Positions 26,737 through 34,754 of a stretch of 64,000 bases of DNA are shown here, piece by piece. The DNA lies in NCBI RefSeq assembly GCF_042649045.1, contig NZ_JBHSEF010000021.1, positions 124,001 through 188,000 on the forward strand, given 5' to 3'. Positions within the stretch are counted from its first letter, which is position 1. Every line of letters begins with the position of its first letter. The position numbers were made by a program, and so were the translations under genes. The notes under the pieces were generated by a model. That model ran no database searches, was not told the origin of the DNA, and was given only the letters and a program-made list of their open reading frames with translations. The DNA is from Chryseomicrobium palamuruense. GTDB taxonomy: Bacteria; Bacillota; Bacilli; Bacillales_A; Planococcaceae.

Positions 26737-26945
26737 GCGAGCACTCCCTTTTTCTTTAAATATCCTTGGATTATAAGCCAAAAGATGGTCCCCGTCACAA
26801 GGCTTTGTATCATCCAGTAGAAGGTTGTGAATGTCGTTCGCTCGTCTCCTGGTTGGTACATGTACGTTAACACCATTCCGGAAATCCATTGTCCAAGTGC
26901 TATTGTGATAAACGCAAGTAAAACCATGCCAAGCCAAAATTTCAT
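26733..26945 (-). CDS. Small two-span membrane protein (70 aa)
   Basis: The ATG at 26945 is preceded by GAGGTGAGG. Two hydrophobic segments (about 3-25 and 42-62) with a Lys-rich end (YLKKKGVLA). It is coupled by 4 bp to the RDD gene. Function unknown. Confidence 0.65.
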   Translation of the reverse strand: MKFWLGMVLLAFITIALGQWISGMVLTYMYQPGDERTTFTTFYWMIQSLVTGTIFWLIIQGYLKKKGVLA

Positions 26946-26988
26946 ATTCCTCACCTCTTCATACGTACGAAAAAACGTTGAAAAAGTT

Positions 26989-27384
26989 TCAATCAATGAA
27001 CCGAGCACGCACTTCCGGAGGCGGAATTTCACACGCATCCTTTTGACCAAACCATTTATAGCGGTTTCGAGCAATTACATGGTACCCTGCGTTACGCAAC
27101 GATTTAGGAAGTATTCGACCTACACTCAACATCTTCCATGGACCGTCTAGATGACGGGCTACTTGAAATGCAGCATCTGATTCCAGATAGGCTTTTCCGT
27201 TTTCAATAAAGATAAAGCTGTCGATGTCAGATGGAATCTGATGCTGTCGTAACAACTGTTGACCTGTCTCACCTTGAAGGGAGGTGAAATGGATTGTACC
27301 CGCTGTATTGTGCTTCCAAATAAATTTCACGCTGGCATCACAGAAGTTACAAAGCCCGTCGTATAGCACGAGTGATGGTTCCAT
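26989..27384 (-). CDS. yuxK: DCC family thiol-disulfide oxidoreductase (YuxK-like)
   Basis: 131 residues of the DUF393 family. The defining N-terminal motif YDGLCNFCD gives the DxxCxxC redox centre (D9, C12, C15), followed by the HFTSLQ stretch and a C-terminal RNRYKWFG typical of the group. The protein is soluble and probably thioredoxin-like, but no substrate is known. GGAGG lies 7 bases before the start. It heads a minus-strand group with two membrane genes. Confidence 0.88.
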   Translation of the reverse strand: MEPSLVLYDGLCNFCDASVKFIWKHNTAGTIHFTSLQGETGQQLLRQHQIPSDIDSFIFIENGKAYLESDAAFQVARHLDGPWKMLSVGRILPKSLRNAGYHVIARNRYKWFGQKDACEIPPPEVRARFID

Positions 27385-27452
27385 ATGATTTGCCTCCTCC
27401 CACTAGAGCTATCACTTAAAGTATAGCACTAAACCCTTTGTCGAGGGTTCTG

Positions 27453-27875
27453 TTATTCACCGTATTGTTTCACATGGCTGCGCTGATTGCGGAACGACAT
27501 CGTTCCCACAATGATGACTAAAATGCCGACCACGACTAAGAGCGCTGTCCAAATCGAGAAGCCGCTCCCTTTCGGTTCTGCATAATTCGCTAGTACGAAC
27601 ACACCTGGTTCTTTTTCCACTGCGATGGTTTCACGTCGATCGATTCCTTGGACTTCATAATAAAACGTTCCGACAGGAAAGACATTGGATGCCCCGTTTT
27701 CAATCTCTGTAGACATTGTCGTCACCTCGCCAATGGCCGTGCCAACGTCTTCCGGTAAAATTTCCTGAGTTGTCACTTCATATACTTTCCCCTCATGCAC
27801 TACAAACTCATAGGCTGCATACGCAGGCGTTGCAAAAAGAAGCGTTAACAAGACTATACTATGTACTATTCTCAT
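27453..27875 (-). CDS. Secreted or membrane-anchored protein of unknown function
   Basis: 140 residues from the ATG at 27875; a GTG six codons upstream directly abuts the previous stop and lacks a ribosome-binding site, so it is less likely. A signal peptide (cut near PAYA-A), an extracytoplasmic domain of about 85 residues, one C-terminal membrane segment (about 103-125) and a basic tail are visible. The overall plan is that of a small type I membrane protein. Confidence 0.65.
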   Translation of the reverse strand: MRIVHSIVLLTLLFATPAYAAYEFVVHEGKVYEVTTQEILPEDVGTAIGEVTTMSTEIENGASNVFPVGTFYYEVQGIDRRETIAVEKEPGVFVLANYAEPKGSGFSIWTALLVVVGILVIIVGTMSFRNQRSHVKQYGE

Positions 27876-27893
27876 GCTGTTAGATGTCCTCAC

Positions 27894-28106
27894 TTACTCA
27901 TAATATTTTTCCCGTACAAACAAATCACTGATTTTCCAGACCGTTATCTGAGCAAAGATGACACAAAAAAACATGACTCCGATGCTCATCAGCAACACAC
28001 CCGCACCAGATAATGCAGGCAGGAATTCATTCCAAAGCCACTCCGCTGTCTGGTAATACAGATAGATAAAAGCAATCCATAGCAAAAACCGAACCAAGGA
28101 AAACAT
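27894..28106 (-). CDS. Small membrane protein (70 aa)
   Basis: The start at MFSLVRFLLW follows AAAGGGGTGA by about 7 bases; the longer frame starts upstream of that site. Two hydrophobic segments (about 3-20 and 32-53) and a charged tail (DLFVREKYYE). It is directly followed by the anchored-protein gene. Function unknown. Confidence 0.65.
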   Translation of the reverse strand: MFSLVRFLLWIAFIYLYYQTAEWLWNEFLPALSGAGVLLMSIGVMFFCVIFAQITVWKISDLFVREKYYE

Positions 28107-28169
28107 GTCGCTCACCCCTTTGAACTTCATAGCTACTCCATAAGTTCTCCATGGCTCCGACAAAATCCT

Positions 28170-28808
28170 CTAATTTCTTTTCAAATTTTCTTCGATGAAG
28201 CTAAAAATTTGCTCTTCGTTGTCAAGATTTGCGTTACATACGGCAGGGTCTTCACAAATGTAGTGACTATAGGAGGTAAATGCGTCTTCGGCCTTCCCTT
28301 TTACAGTGGCCGTAAACAGGTTGACGAGTGTATGATGACGGCAGATACGGCAGATACCTTTGACCGTATCTGACTGGGTCACTCCTTGAAGCGTCTTCCA
28401 GTCTTCGTCCTGCCGCGTCACAAAGTATTGCCGATGCGTCCCAGAATCCTTCCATGATAAATACGTCACTGATTTCCAATCATATGCATCAAGTTTTGGT
28501 AAGCGCAGTCGCTTCTCTTTCTTAAAGAGTTTCTTGACGACCTCTGCTTGCGGATAGGTAAACGGAATGACATAGGCTTTTAACGCATGTAAAAACAAGT
28601 CTGCATGGGTACGATCTTCTACCTCTAAAAGTTGCCTAATGATTTGCTCCGTTTCCGGACGGTCAGGCAGCTGGGCAGCCAGCTCGGTCTCAATTAACCC
28701 TTTTACTGCCGCAATCACGTCTTTATCTTTAGAAGCCGTACGTGCATTTAATAATTTTGTGACTTGTGTAGTGATGAATCGTTCGTTGGCTACTGATAAA
28801 AACTCCAT
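28170..28808 (-). CDS. FusB/FusC-type EF-G-binding protein
   Basis: 212 residues in the two-domain form of FusB proteins: a helical N-terminal domain (about 1-85) and a C-terminal FBP_C domain with a Zn finger built from C-x-x-C (ICRICRHH, about 152-155) and two more Cys in CEDPAVC (about 187-193). FusB-type proteins bind elongation factor G and help it leave the ribosome, which gives fusidic acid resistance in staphylococci. Chromosomal homologues are common in Bacillales, so resistance is not implied. Confidence 0.88.
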   Translation of the reverse strand: MEFLSVANERFITTQVTKLLNARTASKDKDVIAAVKGLIETELAAQLPDRPETEQIIRQLLEVEDRTHADLFLHALKAYVIPFTYPQAEVVKKLFKKEKRLRLPKLDAYDWKSVTYLSWKDSGTHRQYFVTRQDEDWKTLQGVTQSDTVKGICRICRHHTLVNLFTATVKGKAEDAFTSYSHYICEDPAVCNANLDNEEQIFSFIEENLKRN

Positions 28809-28859
28809 CTAATTCGCCCCTTTCTCGTTCTATCGTATCATGCACCACCACACAAAAAA

Positions 28860-28881
28860 AGTTCCTACACATAGGCAGGAA
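28860..28881 (-). terminator. Terminator of the lipoprotein gene
   Basis: GTTCCTgCCTA / TAGGAAC arms, then T7 on the minus strand. Confidence 0.75.
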
Positions 28882-28918
28882 CAGGCCTATCATTGAGAGG
28901 TAGAGTGAATAGTGGCCG

Positions 28919-29320
28919 CTATCTATATGTATACCAGAGATATCGACCTTCTTCAGGAAGCGTCACATATGTGCTTTCTTCTAAAGATGTGTCTGTTGCG
29001 ATGCCTGCACCGAGATGGTCGAGCTGAACACCTGCATTCACTCTTACATCTGACACGTTGATGATTTCTACCATCTTCCAGTTTGGTGAAATCCTTTCTA
29101 TAACGGCCACATGATAGGTGGATTGCATTTCGTTAGGCTCGACGAGAACAGCAACTGCCCGTCGGTTTCCAACTGATTCGAGGTGGATCATTTCATTGTC
29201 TGGTGAAAGTACCGCTTCTTCTAAAAGACCGGGTAGCGAGTCTCGAACGGTTTCTTCGAATGGATTCGTGCATCCAAACAGCACAAGGAAGAGCATGCAT
29301 AGCATAAGTATTTTTTTCAT
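28919..29320 (-). CDS. Small lipoprotein of unknown function
   Basis: 133 residues with a lipoprotein signal (MKKILMLCMLFLVLFGC; lipobox LFGC, lipidated Cys at 17). The mature domain has alternating hydrophobic beta-type segments (AVAVLVEP, YHVAVIERI, WKMVEIINV). It stands alone between terminators. No family recognised. Confidence 0.75.
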   Translation of the reverse strand: MKKILMLCMLFLVLFGCTNPFEETVRDSLPGLLEEAVLSPDNEMIHLESVGNRRAVAVLVEPNEMQSTYHVAVIERISPNWKMVEIINVSDVRVNAGVQLDHLGAGIATDTSLEESTYVTLPEEGRYLWYTYR

Positions 29321-29419
29321 CCTCCGACCCCTTTTTACATCATATTACCATTTTTATAAACAAAAGGTTTCGTTTTGAAAGAATATTTTGTAAACTGAAT
29401 TAAAGGGAGGAAAGTTGAT

Positions 29420-29662
29420 GTGATTTTTTGGTTACCAATTTTTTTATTGCTGTTCTTCTTAACTGTGCAAGCAACATTCGCAGAAATGGGTGTTGTCCGT
29501 TATTCTCTTCTAGCTATCAGTACACATACTATCATTGTTTTCGTCTTCTTCACGGACCACCCACTTACTTGGTTCATCTATATCTTGACTATCCAAATGT
29601 GGGCTTTGTTCGTAGTCACCCTTTATCGTCGCAACAAATGGCGTGAAGGCAAATTGATTTAA
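29420..29662 (+). CDS. Small membrane protein, paralogue of the gene at 9211
   Basis: Starts with GTG, 10 bases after AGGGAGG. 80 residues, the same length as the product of 9211-9453, with matching hydrophobic pattern, VFVFF near the middle and a YRRNKWRE tail. The two are clear paralogues 20 kb apart. The following hairpin at 29666-29699 ends the transcript. Function unknown. Confidence 0.7.
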   Translation: MIFWLPIFLLLFFLTVQATFAEMGVVRYSLLAISTHTIIVFVFFTDHPLTWFIYILTIQMWALFVVTLYRRNKWREGKLI

Positions 29663-29665
29663 AAA

Positions 29666-29699
29666 ATCCCTCCTAGCTAATACTGATGCTAGAAGGGAT
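29666..29699. terminator. Bidirectional terminator
   Basis: ATCCCTcCTAGC and GCTAGaAGGGAT form the stem; T5 on the plus strand, A6/T6 on the other side. It lies between convergent genes. Confidence 0.85.
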
Positions 29700-29703
29700 A
29701 TTT

Positions 29704-30129
29704 TTATTGCTCGTATAACTCCGTAAGGGCATTGCTGAACTCCGGTTTCACTTTCACTGTATCTCGTACACTCTGCACTTGCTGAATGGCATCCTCTACG
29801 GTCGAAGCTCGACCCATTTCAAGTAGAACGGCAGCAGCAATGGTTCCCGTCCGGCCACTTCCTCCTTGGCAGTGGAAGAACACTGACTTTCCTTCATCAA
29901 AATCGGAAACAATCTGCTGAGCGACTTGCTTTATTGAATCCGCTTGTCCACCTTCGTCTTCTTTTAATGGTAACGACACACTTTGCGGGGTCGACAGTTC
30001 GCCTTTTTCCGCTGCTTCCGCACGTAAATCATAAATCACATCCACATGTTCTTTCTCAGCTACTTCTCCTGCTGCAGCCGCCCCACCAATATAGACCTTA
30101 CCTGGGATTAATTCATTATAAGAACTCAT
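29704..30129 (-). CDS. Dual-specificity/tyrosine phosphatase-like protein
   Basis: 141 residues with the protein tyrosine phosphatase signature HCQGGSGRTG: catalytic Cys87 and Arg93 in the CX5R loop. The general-acid Asp is probably in the KEDEGG loop (about 56-61). The N-terminus (ELIPGKVYIGG) resembles the atypical dual-specificity group. The physiological substrate is unknown. A GGAGG site precedes the ATG. Confidence 0.85.
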   Translation of the reverse strand: MSSYNELIPGKVYIGGAAAAGEVAEKEHVDVIYDLRAEAAEKGELSTPQSVSLPLKEDEGGQADSIKQVAQQIVSDFDEGKSVFFHCQGGSGRTGTIAAAVLLEMGRASTVEDAIQQVQSVRDTVKVKPEFSNALTELYEQ

Positions 30130-30270
30130 CGTATCATCCTCCCTTTTTCTCTTATCTTCACTATACCCGATTCGGTTTTTTGTACGCTATGCTAAACTTC
30201 TAATCGTTGGTTTCATTACGCTTTTCATTGTGATTTATGTGATCGAAACACCTAAATAGCCAATATAAAT

Positions 30271-30301
30271 AGCCGACTTCCTCTTGACTAGGAAACCGGC
30301 T
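30271..30301. terminator. Hairpin terminator
   Basis: AGCCGacTTCC and GGAAacCGGCT form the stem with T7 on the plus side. It lies 5 bp after the stop of a possible 31-residue minus-strand gene. Confidence 0.65.
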
Positions 30302-30305
30302 TTTT

Positions 30306-30401
30306 TTATGCATTCTTTATTTGCATTCGGTTGATTTGCCAAACAACGAGTGCGATAACCACACAAATGATGGCTATGTATAAAAAGATTTCTTTGGACA
30401 T
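30306..30401 (-). CDS. Possible 31-residue membrane peptide
   Basis: An ATG frame encodes one hydrophobic helix (FLYIAIICVVIALVVW) followed by a basic end (QINRMQIKNA). GGGAGG lies 25 bases upstream, too far for this ATG, so the start is unresolved; an in-frame GTG near 30437 overlaps that site. It fills an otherwise empty gap before a terminator. Confidence 0.35.
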   Translation of the reverse strand: MSKEIFLYIAIICVVIALVVWQINRMQIKNA

Positions 30402-30444
30402 TAGGATATACGGAATTAAAAGATGAACCTCCCTCACGTCTTAC

Positions 30445-30603
30445 TTACATAAATAGAATCATCATCCCGATGGCTATTCCCACAATCCAGTACGCAAAAG
30501 TGATGACAAATGCTTTTCCACCGGAAGTACCACCTACTTGCATTAACACTTCCGGACGATCCCCGATTTCTTGAACTTTTTGTTTTGTGAATTCAAAATA
30601 CAT
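30445..30603 (-). CDS. Small single-span membrane protein (52 aa)
   Basis: The start at MYFEFTKQKVQEIG follows AAGGGA by 6 bases; the longer frame runs into the divergent gene. A polar N-terminal half and one C-terminal membrane helix (about 33-51). Function unknown. Confidence 0.55.
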   Translation of the reverse strand: MYFEFTKQKVQEIGDRPEVLMQVGGTSGGKAFVITFAYWIVGIAIGMMILFM

Positions 30604-30616
30604 CTTATTCCCTTGA

Positions 30617-30880
30617 ATGCCCACGTATTTTGCTGATGAACTGGCGGGAAATGCTTCTACGCATCCAGTGAAGTTAAATACCACCCAACTCGACGCTTTA
30701 GAGACACTGAGAAAGGAAATCTATGCGCTTCAAAATGAGATTGAGTTTGCCAAATCTTTAAAAGCTGAAATGAATGAAGATATCCAACCCGAAGATTACA
30801 TGCTCGACTATTTTGAAACGCTCGACTCCCACACACACTGGCGGTATCTAGAGGCAAATGAGTTTAATGTTACTGACTAA
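30617..30880 (+). CDS. Small coiled-coil protein (up to 87 aa)
   Basis: The frame encodes a Glu/Lys-rich helix with heptad spacing of Leu and Ile (LDALETLRKEIYALQNEI). No clear ribosome-binding site precedes the ATG at 30617 or the GTG at 30668, and the ATG lies only 14 bp from the divergent start at 30603. Amino-acid composition supports coding; the start is unsettled. Its 3' end overlaps the convergent DUF1992 gene by 4 bp. Confidence 0.5.
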   Translation: MPTYFADELAGNASTHPVKLNTTQLDALETLRKEIYALQNEIEFAKSLKAEMNEDIQPEDYMLDYFETLDSHTHWRYLEANEFNVTD

Positions 30881-31374
30881 CGCCACCGTTCCACAGCTTC
30901 CGAAAGGGTATCCAGTCGAACAGAGCCCTTTTGCATTGGAGGCGGACACTGCTGATTGTACGTATAAATCTTATCGTTGATGGACTTTAAACGAAGGTCC
31001 GCATCTCGCTTTTTGCCATTTTGTAGGTCTTGATCAAGTGCAATCAGGGCATCTCGAATCTGGTGTTGGAGATCCAGCCAATAGGGTTTGTAACCTGAGT
31101 CTTTTGCTAAACGTTGAAAATGCTGAAAGACATCGCCTTTTAAATACTCCTCTGACAAAGGTTTCCCCGCACCTGGCAGGTTATCCATGCCACCTGTTTT
31201 CGTATATTCCTTCAAAATCTCGCCAATCAAATCTGAGTAATGCGGTTGATCATCCTTCACTTCTTCCGCCTCCTTTTTCTTCTCTTTAGTTATTTCTATG
31301 CGAAAGTCTTCATTCCTACCGCTAAATGTGACAGATGAGGAAACAATCTTGGTGTTGTAAGGATAAGCGGTCAT
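30877..31374 (-). CDS. DUF1992 (DnaJ-homologue subfamily C member 28-like) protein
   Basis: 165 residues. The C-terminal 120 residues match the DUF1992 pattern: a first helix with IGEILKEYTKTGGMDNLPGAGKPL split by the GxGKPL turn, then YLKGDVFQHFQRLAKDSG and a helical NDKIYTYN.. region. The first 40 residues are less typical and the start is uncertain. Function unknown; the family is widespread and cytoplasmic. Confidence 0.75.
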   Translation of the reverse strand: MTAYPYNTKIVSSSVTFSGRNEDFRIEITKEKKKEAEEVKDDQPHYSDLIGEILKEYTKTGGMDNLPGAGKPLSEEYLKGDVFQHFQRLAKDSGYKPYWLDLQHQIRDALIALDQDLQNGKKRDADLRLKSINDKIYTYNQQCPPPMQKGSVRLDTLSEAVERWR

Positions 31375-31468
31375 TCAACTTACAGAAAAGCGATTTTTCG
31401 TGACAGAACAGTAAATTGTTGTGACAACACGGGATTTTCATCCACCTAAAAAAGCGTAGCAATTATTA

Positions 31469-31528
31469 AACCCCAGGTCTTGAATCACAAGCCAAGTTTA
31501 CTTGGTTTGCGATACAAGCCCTGGGGTT
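31469..31528. repeat. Nested-palindrome element, copy 1
   Basis: 60 bp. The outer arms AACCCCAGG and CCTGGGGTT extend inward as tCTTGaATC / GATaCAAGc; the inner hairpin is CCAAGT-TT-ACTTGG. It shares arms and size with copies at 48507-48565 and 49278-49337. It lies 20 bp after the stop of the methyltransferase gene (-) but has no proper T run. Confidence 0.85.
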
Positions 31529-31548
31529 GTCTCATTTTTTCTTTATCA

Positions 31549-32085
31549 TCAGAAAACTTCCTTATAATTTGTATCTTCAGACAGTGCTGCTTCTTCAATT
31601 GGAATTCGCACAGATAACATCCACAAATTTAATAAAGAAAACACAAATACAGTTATAAATGCATTGAACATTAATGGAATCACTAATAGTTCAAGAGCTA
31701 CAATTGTGTAATTAGGATGTCTCATAAATCGAAAAGGTCCTTTTTTCACAACTGAAGCTCCAGGGAGAATCATAATTTTTGTATTCCAAAATCGTCCTAA
31801 CGAGGAAAGTACCCATATTCTCATTAATTGAGTTATTGCAAAGATTATAAGAAGTGGTATCAAAAATAAGGATAACCCTCGATCTAGTAAGGTGAATTCG
31901 AGCAAGAGGCTAATAAAAAATCCGACGTGCAAAGCAACCATAAATGGATAATGACGTTTGCCCACTTCATACCCACCTTGAGATTTAATCCACTCTTCAT
32001 TTCGCTTCGCTATAAATAATTCAATTATCCGTTGAATAATGACAAATCCGAAAATGGTAAAAAAAACGAGTTCATTTATGTCCAT
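31549..32085 (-). CDS. bpsB: Isoprenylcysteine carboxyl methyltransferase family protein (BpsB/YpbQ-like)
   Basis: 178 residues with about five membrane segments and the ICMT-type C-terminal motif (VKKGPFRFMRHPNYTIVALE, then EEAAL) that binds SAM. It overlaps the type III polyketide synthase gene by 10 bp, the arrangement of B. subtilis bpsA-bpsB (ypbQ), where the enzyme O-methylates alkylpyrones made by BpsA. The same role is inferred here from sequence type and neighbour. Confidence 0.85.
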   Translation of the reverse strand: MDINELVFFTIFGFVIIQRIIELFIAKRNEEWIKSQGGYEVGKRHYPFMVALHVGFFISLLLEFTLLDRGLSLFLIPLLIIFAITQLMRIWVLSSLGRFWNTKIMILPGASVVKKGPFRFMRHPNYTIVALELLVIPLMFNAFITVFVFSLLNLWMLSVRIPIEEAALSEDTNYKEVF

Positions 32086-33155
32086 TTTAAAAGCACCAAT
32101 TCGCCACTGAACCCTGGACCCAGGGCGGTTAATAATCCAATATCTCCAACACTCTTCTTCTGCTTCATAAATTCTTCTAACACATATAAAACCGTTGGGG
32201 AGGACATATTGCCGTTGTGCTTTAATACTTCTCTCGATATATCCGTTTGAGTAGAATCGAATCCCAATGCTTTTTCATACGCAGCTAAAACTTTTTTTCC
32301 ACCTGGGTGTGCAATAAAATGATCAATTTGTTCTGCTGAGAATTGATACTCGTTTAAAAATTCAGTTACAAAAGGTTCTAACCATTTTTCAATAATGGAA
32401 GGGATACTTTTCGAGAAGACCACATGCAGACCATCATTTTTCATATTCCAACCCATTACATCTTCTGAATTATCCATTATTTTAGAAGCTGTAGCGACAA
32501 AACTTGGACGAGGTTCACTTGAAGAGACTTCCACTTCATCTCCACAAACTAAGGCACATGCAACTCCGTCAGCAAATAAAGAAGCCCCTATCAAATTGCT
32601 TTTCGTGTAGTCATTTGGCTGAAAGGTGAGGCTACAGAGCTCAACACACAAAACAAGTACCTTCGCTTTTGGATACGCAAGGCAAAATTCAAATGCACGA
32701 CTCAAGCCGGATGCACCACCAGCACATCCTAAACCCCAAATCGGAATTCGTTTGACGTAATCCGAAAATGGCAATTGGTTTGTAATACGTGCATCAATAC
32801 TAGGCGTTGAAAAACCAGAACTGGAAATGAAAAAAATTCCGTCAATCTCTGAAGGATGTATAGGCTTTTTTAAGAAATTGGAATTGTTCAAGCAAGCATC
32901 AACCGCGAGCGTACCATAAGAAGTAGCTAACTCGATATATAGACGATTCCTTTCTTCTAAATCATGTGGATGTTCGAACCACTCCATCGGTACACAAAAC
33001 TGTCTCGATTCTATTTCACCATTTTCAAATACTTTTAACATCCGGTCTAAGTCGGTGTAGTGATCGGTAAATAAATTCTTCAACAATAAAGCTGCATCTT
33101 TTTGAGAGTATGAATACGGCGGTTTATATGAGCTGATTGAATGGATGTGTGGCAT
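32076..33155 (-). CDS. bpsA: Type III polyketide synthase (BpsA-like chalcone/stilbene synthase family)
   Basis: The start at MPHIHSISSYKPP follows AAGGAGA; the longer frame has none. 359 residues with the thiolase-fold catalytic triad: Cys144 in GLGCAGGASG, His283 in AHPGG and Asn314 in KHNGNMSSP. The C-terminal GPGFSGE loop is typical. Bacillus relatives extend long-chain acyl-CoA with malonyl-CoA to triketide and tetraketide pyrones, which the adjacent methyltransferase modifies into membrane lipids. The starter unit cannot be read from sequence. Confidence 0.9.
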   Translation of the reverse strand: MPHIHSISSYKPPYSYSQKDAALLLKNLFTDHYTDLDRMLKVFENGEIESRQFCVPMEWFEHPHDLEERNRLYIELATSYGTLAVDACLNNSNFLKKPIHPSEIDGIFFISSSGFSTPSIDARITNQLPFSDYVKRIPIWGLGCAGGASGLSRAFEFCLAYPKAKVLVLCVELCSLTFQPNDYTKSNLIGASLFADGVACALVCGDEVEVSSSEPRPSFVATASKIMDNSEDVMGWNMKNDGLHVVFSKSIPSIIEKWLEPFVTEFLNEYQFSAEQIDHFIAHPGGKKVLAAYEKALGFDSTQTDISREVLKHNGNMSSPTVLYVLEEFMKQKKSVGDIGLLTALGPGFSGELVLLKWT

Positions 33156-33405
33156 ACAGATTCTCCTTGTATGGTTCAATAATAGTCTCAGCTTCTCCAT
33201 AACAAAGAAAGTATATTCAAAAAATGGATGTTCAATAGGTAGAATCTTGTATTCTTTTACGGACACATAGTTGGGAACTGCCGTAAACCATTAGTGGATG
33301 CATTGCATGTATCGTTGTACGATTGACAGTCATCCTATAAAGTATAATTATTGAAAATAAAGCCATCATGCTAATGACACGTCATTAACATGGAGGTTCT
33401 TAATT

Positions 33406-33942
33406 TTGAAGAAGTGGATGTTGATAGGGTTTATTTTGCTTATGACAGGGTGCAGTAAACAAGATATGATGATTCCAGTAAGTGGAGAGATTCAGCATAA
33501 GCTTGCTACATCAATTGTGAATTCGGAAGGAAAAGGAATTGGAACAGCAGAACTGACAGAAACAAAGAAGGGTGTTAAAATCCGGTTAATTTTAAGTGGT
33601 TTAGAGCCAGGTGAAAAAGCAGTTCACTTTCATGAAATTGGGAAGTGTGAGGCACCGAAGTTTACAACAGCTGGAGCTCATTTCAACCCTTCGGATAAAG
33701 AACACGGCTTTGATAATCCAAAAGGGTTTCATGCTGGTGACCTGCCTAATTTAGTTATCTTGAAAAACGGCACGGTAGATGTTGAAATAGTAACTTCCAA
33801 TGTGACGCTTGAAAAAGGGCAGAAGAATTCATTACTTGATGCGGATGGTAGTGCACTTGTTATCCATGCAGGACCCGACGATTATGTAACAGACCCTTCA
33901 GGGAATTCTGGAGATCGCATAGCTTGTGGGATTATAGAATGA
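33406..33942 (+). CDS. sodC: Lipoprotein Cu/Zn superoxide dismutase-like protein
   Basis: Starts with TTG, 9 bases after GGAGG. A lipoprotein signal ends at LMTGC (Cys16). The SodC fold shows HFHEIGKCE (two Cu-type His and the first disulfide Cys), GAHFNP, HGFDNPKGFHAGD (Zn/bridging His and Asp), VIHAGPDDY and RIACGIIE (second Cys). All the expected metal His positions appear present. It is like B. subtilis YojM, in which dismutase activity is weak because one ligand is altered; that cannot be settled here. It would sit on the outer face of the membrane. Confidence 0.85.
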   Translation: MKKWMLIGFILLMTGCSKQDMMIPVSGEIQHKLATSIVNSEGKGIGTAELTETKKGVKIRLILSGLEPGEKAVHFHEIGKCEAPKFTTAGAHFNPSDKEHGFDNPKGFHAGDLPNLVILKNGTVDVEIVTSNVTLEKGQKNSLLDADGSALVIHAGPDDYVTDPSGNSGDRIACGIIE

Positions 33943-33965
33943 GTAATACCCAAACACGCCAAGCG

Positions 33966-34142
33966 GAACGCAGTCACCAATTAGGGTTTCGGTCTTAACG
34001 GCCTTTGTTTCGGTGCTAATCGACTTAGTTTCGGCACTAAATCGATTTGTCATGACAAACTGATTTTAGGGAAACGAAACACCCACCATCCCCTAAAAAA
34101 CTCAGCTGTCCAAGCCCTTGCTAGTAAGCCCTTCCCCACTTC
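33966..34142 (-). repeat. Locus C: composite intergenic element
   Basis: On the plus strand: a GAACGC-CACC module (33966), TTTCGG-anchored units at 33987, 34008 and 34029 (21 bp apart) and a degenerate fourth unit. GAAACGAAACACCC (34072-34087) and the head AAGCCCTTGCTAG...CCCCACTTC (34112-34142) follow. Reversed, this is the order seen at 59539-59790, and the segment TGACAAATCG is also shared. It fills the gap between the convergent sodC and VanZ genes. Confidence 0.85.
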
Positions 34143-34150
34143 AAGCTTTT

Positions 34151-34257
34151 GTCCTACCCGCTGGCTTACTCGGCGACCCAGGGTCCGACCCTGGGTTCGT
34201 CCCACCCACCGACCTACTCGGCGACCCAGGGTTCGACCCTGGGTTCGTCCCTCGGTC
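34151..34257. repeat. Two GC-rich 48-bp repeat units
   Basis: Two tandem units with CTACTCGGCGACCCAGGGT and GACCCTGGGTTCGTC. They match, reversed, the eight-unit array at 54627-55010 (GGACCCTGGGTTGCCGAGTAG). They follow directly on the head of locus C. Open frames through them are not regarded as genes. Confidence 0.8.
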
Positions 34258-34268
34258 CAAATATGGCC

Positions 34269-34754
34269 TTATCCACTCGTCTTCAACTCCCAACGTGATT
34301 GCTTCACAAGCTTTTCACCTAATTGATAGAGACCCCAACCCATTAAGGCACTCGGAATGTTTAAAATGAAATCATCGACATCGAAACTGCCGCGCATGGT
34401 TAAAAGTTGCACGGACTCAATCACAAAGAGGATTGCGATAAACGTTAGAAGAAACGGCATAAGCGGACGTAAGCGCCGGAATAAAAGCGGCAGGAAAAAG
34501 CCAAATGGTGTGAATGCAATCAAGTTCCCACCTAAGTTCCGGACGATGATCGATAGATTGAGTGTTTCATTCTGGTAGGCGGTTATGTATTCACGGATGG
34601 TCGCAAGGGGCACAAAATTTGATGCATACCGAATCTTTTCAGCAAACGAGTAATCCGTGAAGGAACCAAAGCGTCCAGACACATAGAGCAATGTCAGCAG
34701 CACAACCAAGTATCCTGCGAAACTCATCCAAGCAAAAACCCGGACCCACTTCAC
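34269..34754 (-). CDS. VanZ family membrane protein (second copy)
   Basis: 161 residues, four membrane segments. The same family core as the 22875 gene: NLGGNLIAFTPFGFFLPLLFR and GSFDVDDFILN. The ATG overlaps the dsdA stop as ATGA, so it is translated with dsdA, a linkage with no obvious functional reason. Confidence 0.85.
   Translation of the reverse strand: MKWVRVFAWMSFAGYLVVLLTLLYVSGRFGSFTDYSFAEKIRYASNFVPLATIREYITAYQNETLNLSIIVRNLGGNLIAFTPFGFFLPLLFRRLRPLMPFLLTFIAILFVIESVQLLTMRGSFDVDDFILNIPSALMGWGLYQLGEKLVKQSRWELKTSG

Noticed and set aside
28170..28808. Acquired fusidic acid resistance gene
   Set aside because: FusB-type proteins are common chromosomal genes in Bacillales and nothing mobile surrounds this one.
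33300..33405. Promoter with TTGACA and TATAAT upstream of sodC
   Set aside because: The two boxes near 33323 are only 14 bp apart, too close for a standard promoter, so it is not listed as a feature.
34118..34369. 83-codon frame at the GC-rich units near 34.2 kb
   Set aside because: It consists of repeat units and the end of the VanZ gene on the other strand; no start signal.
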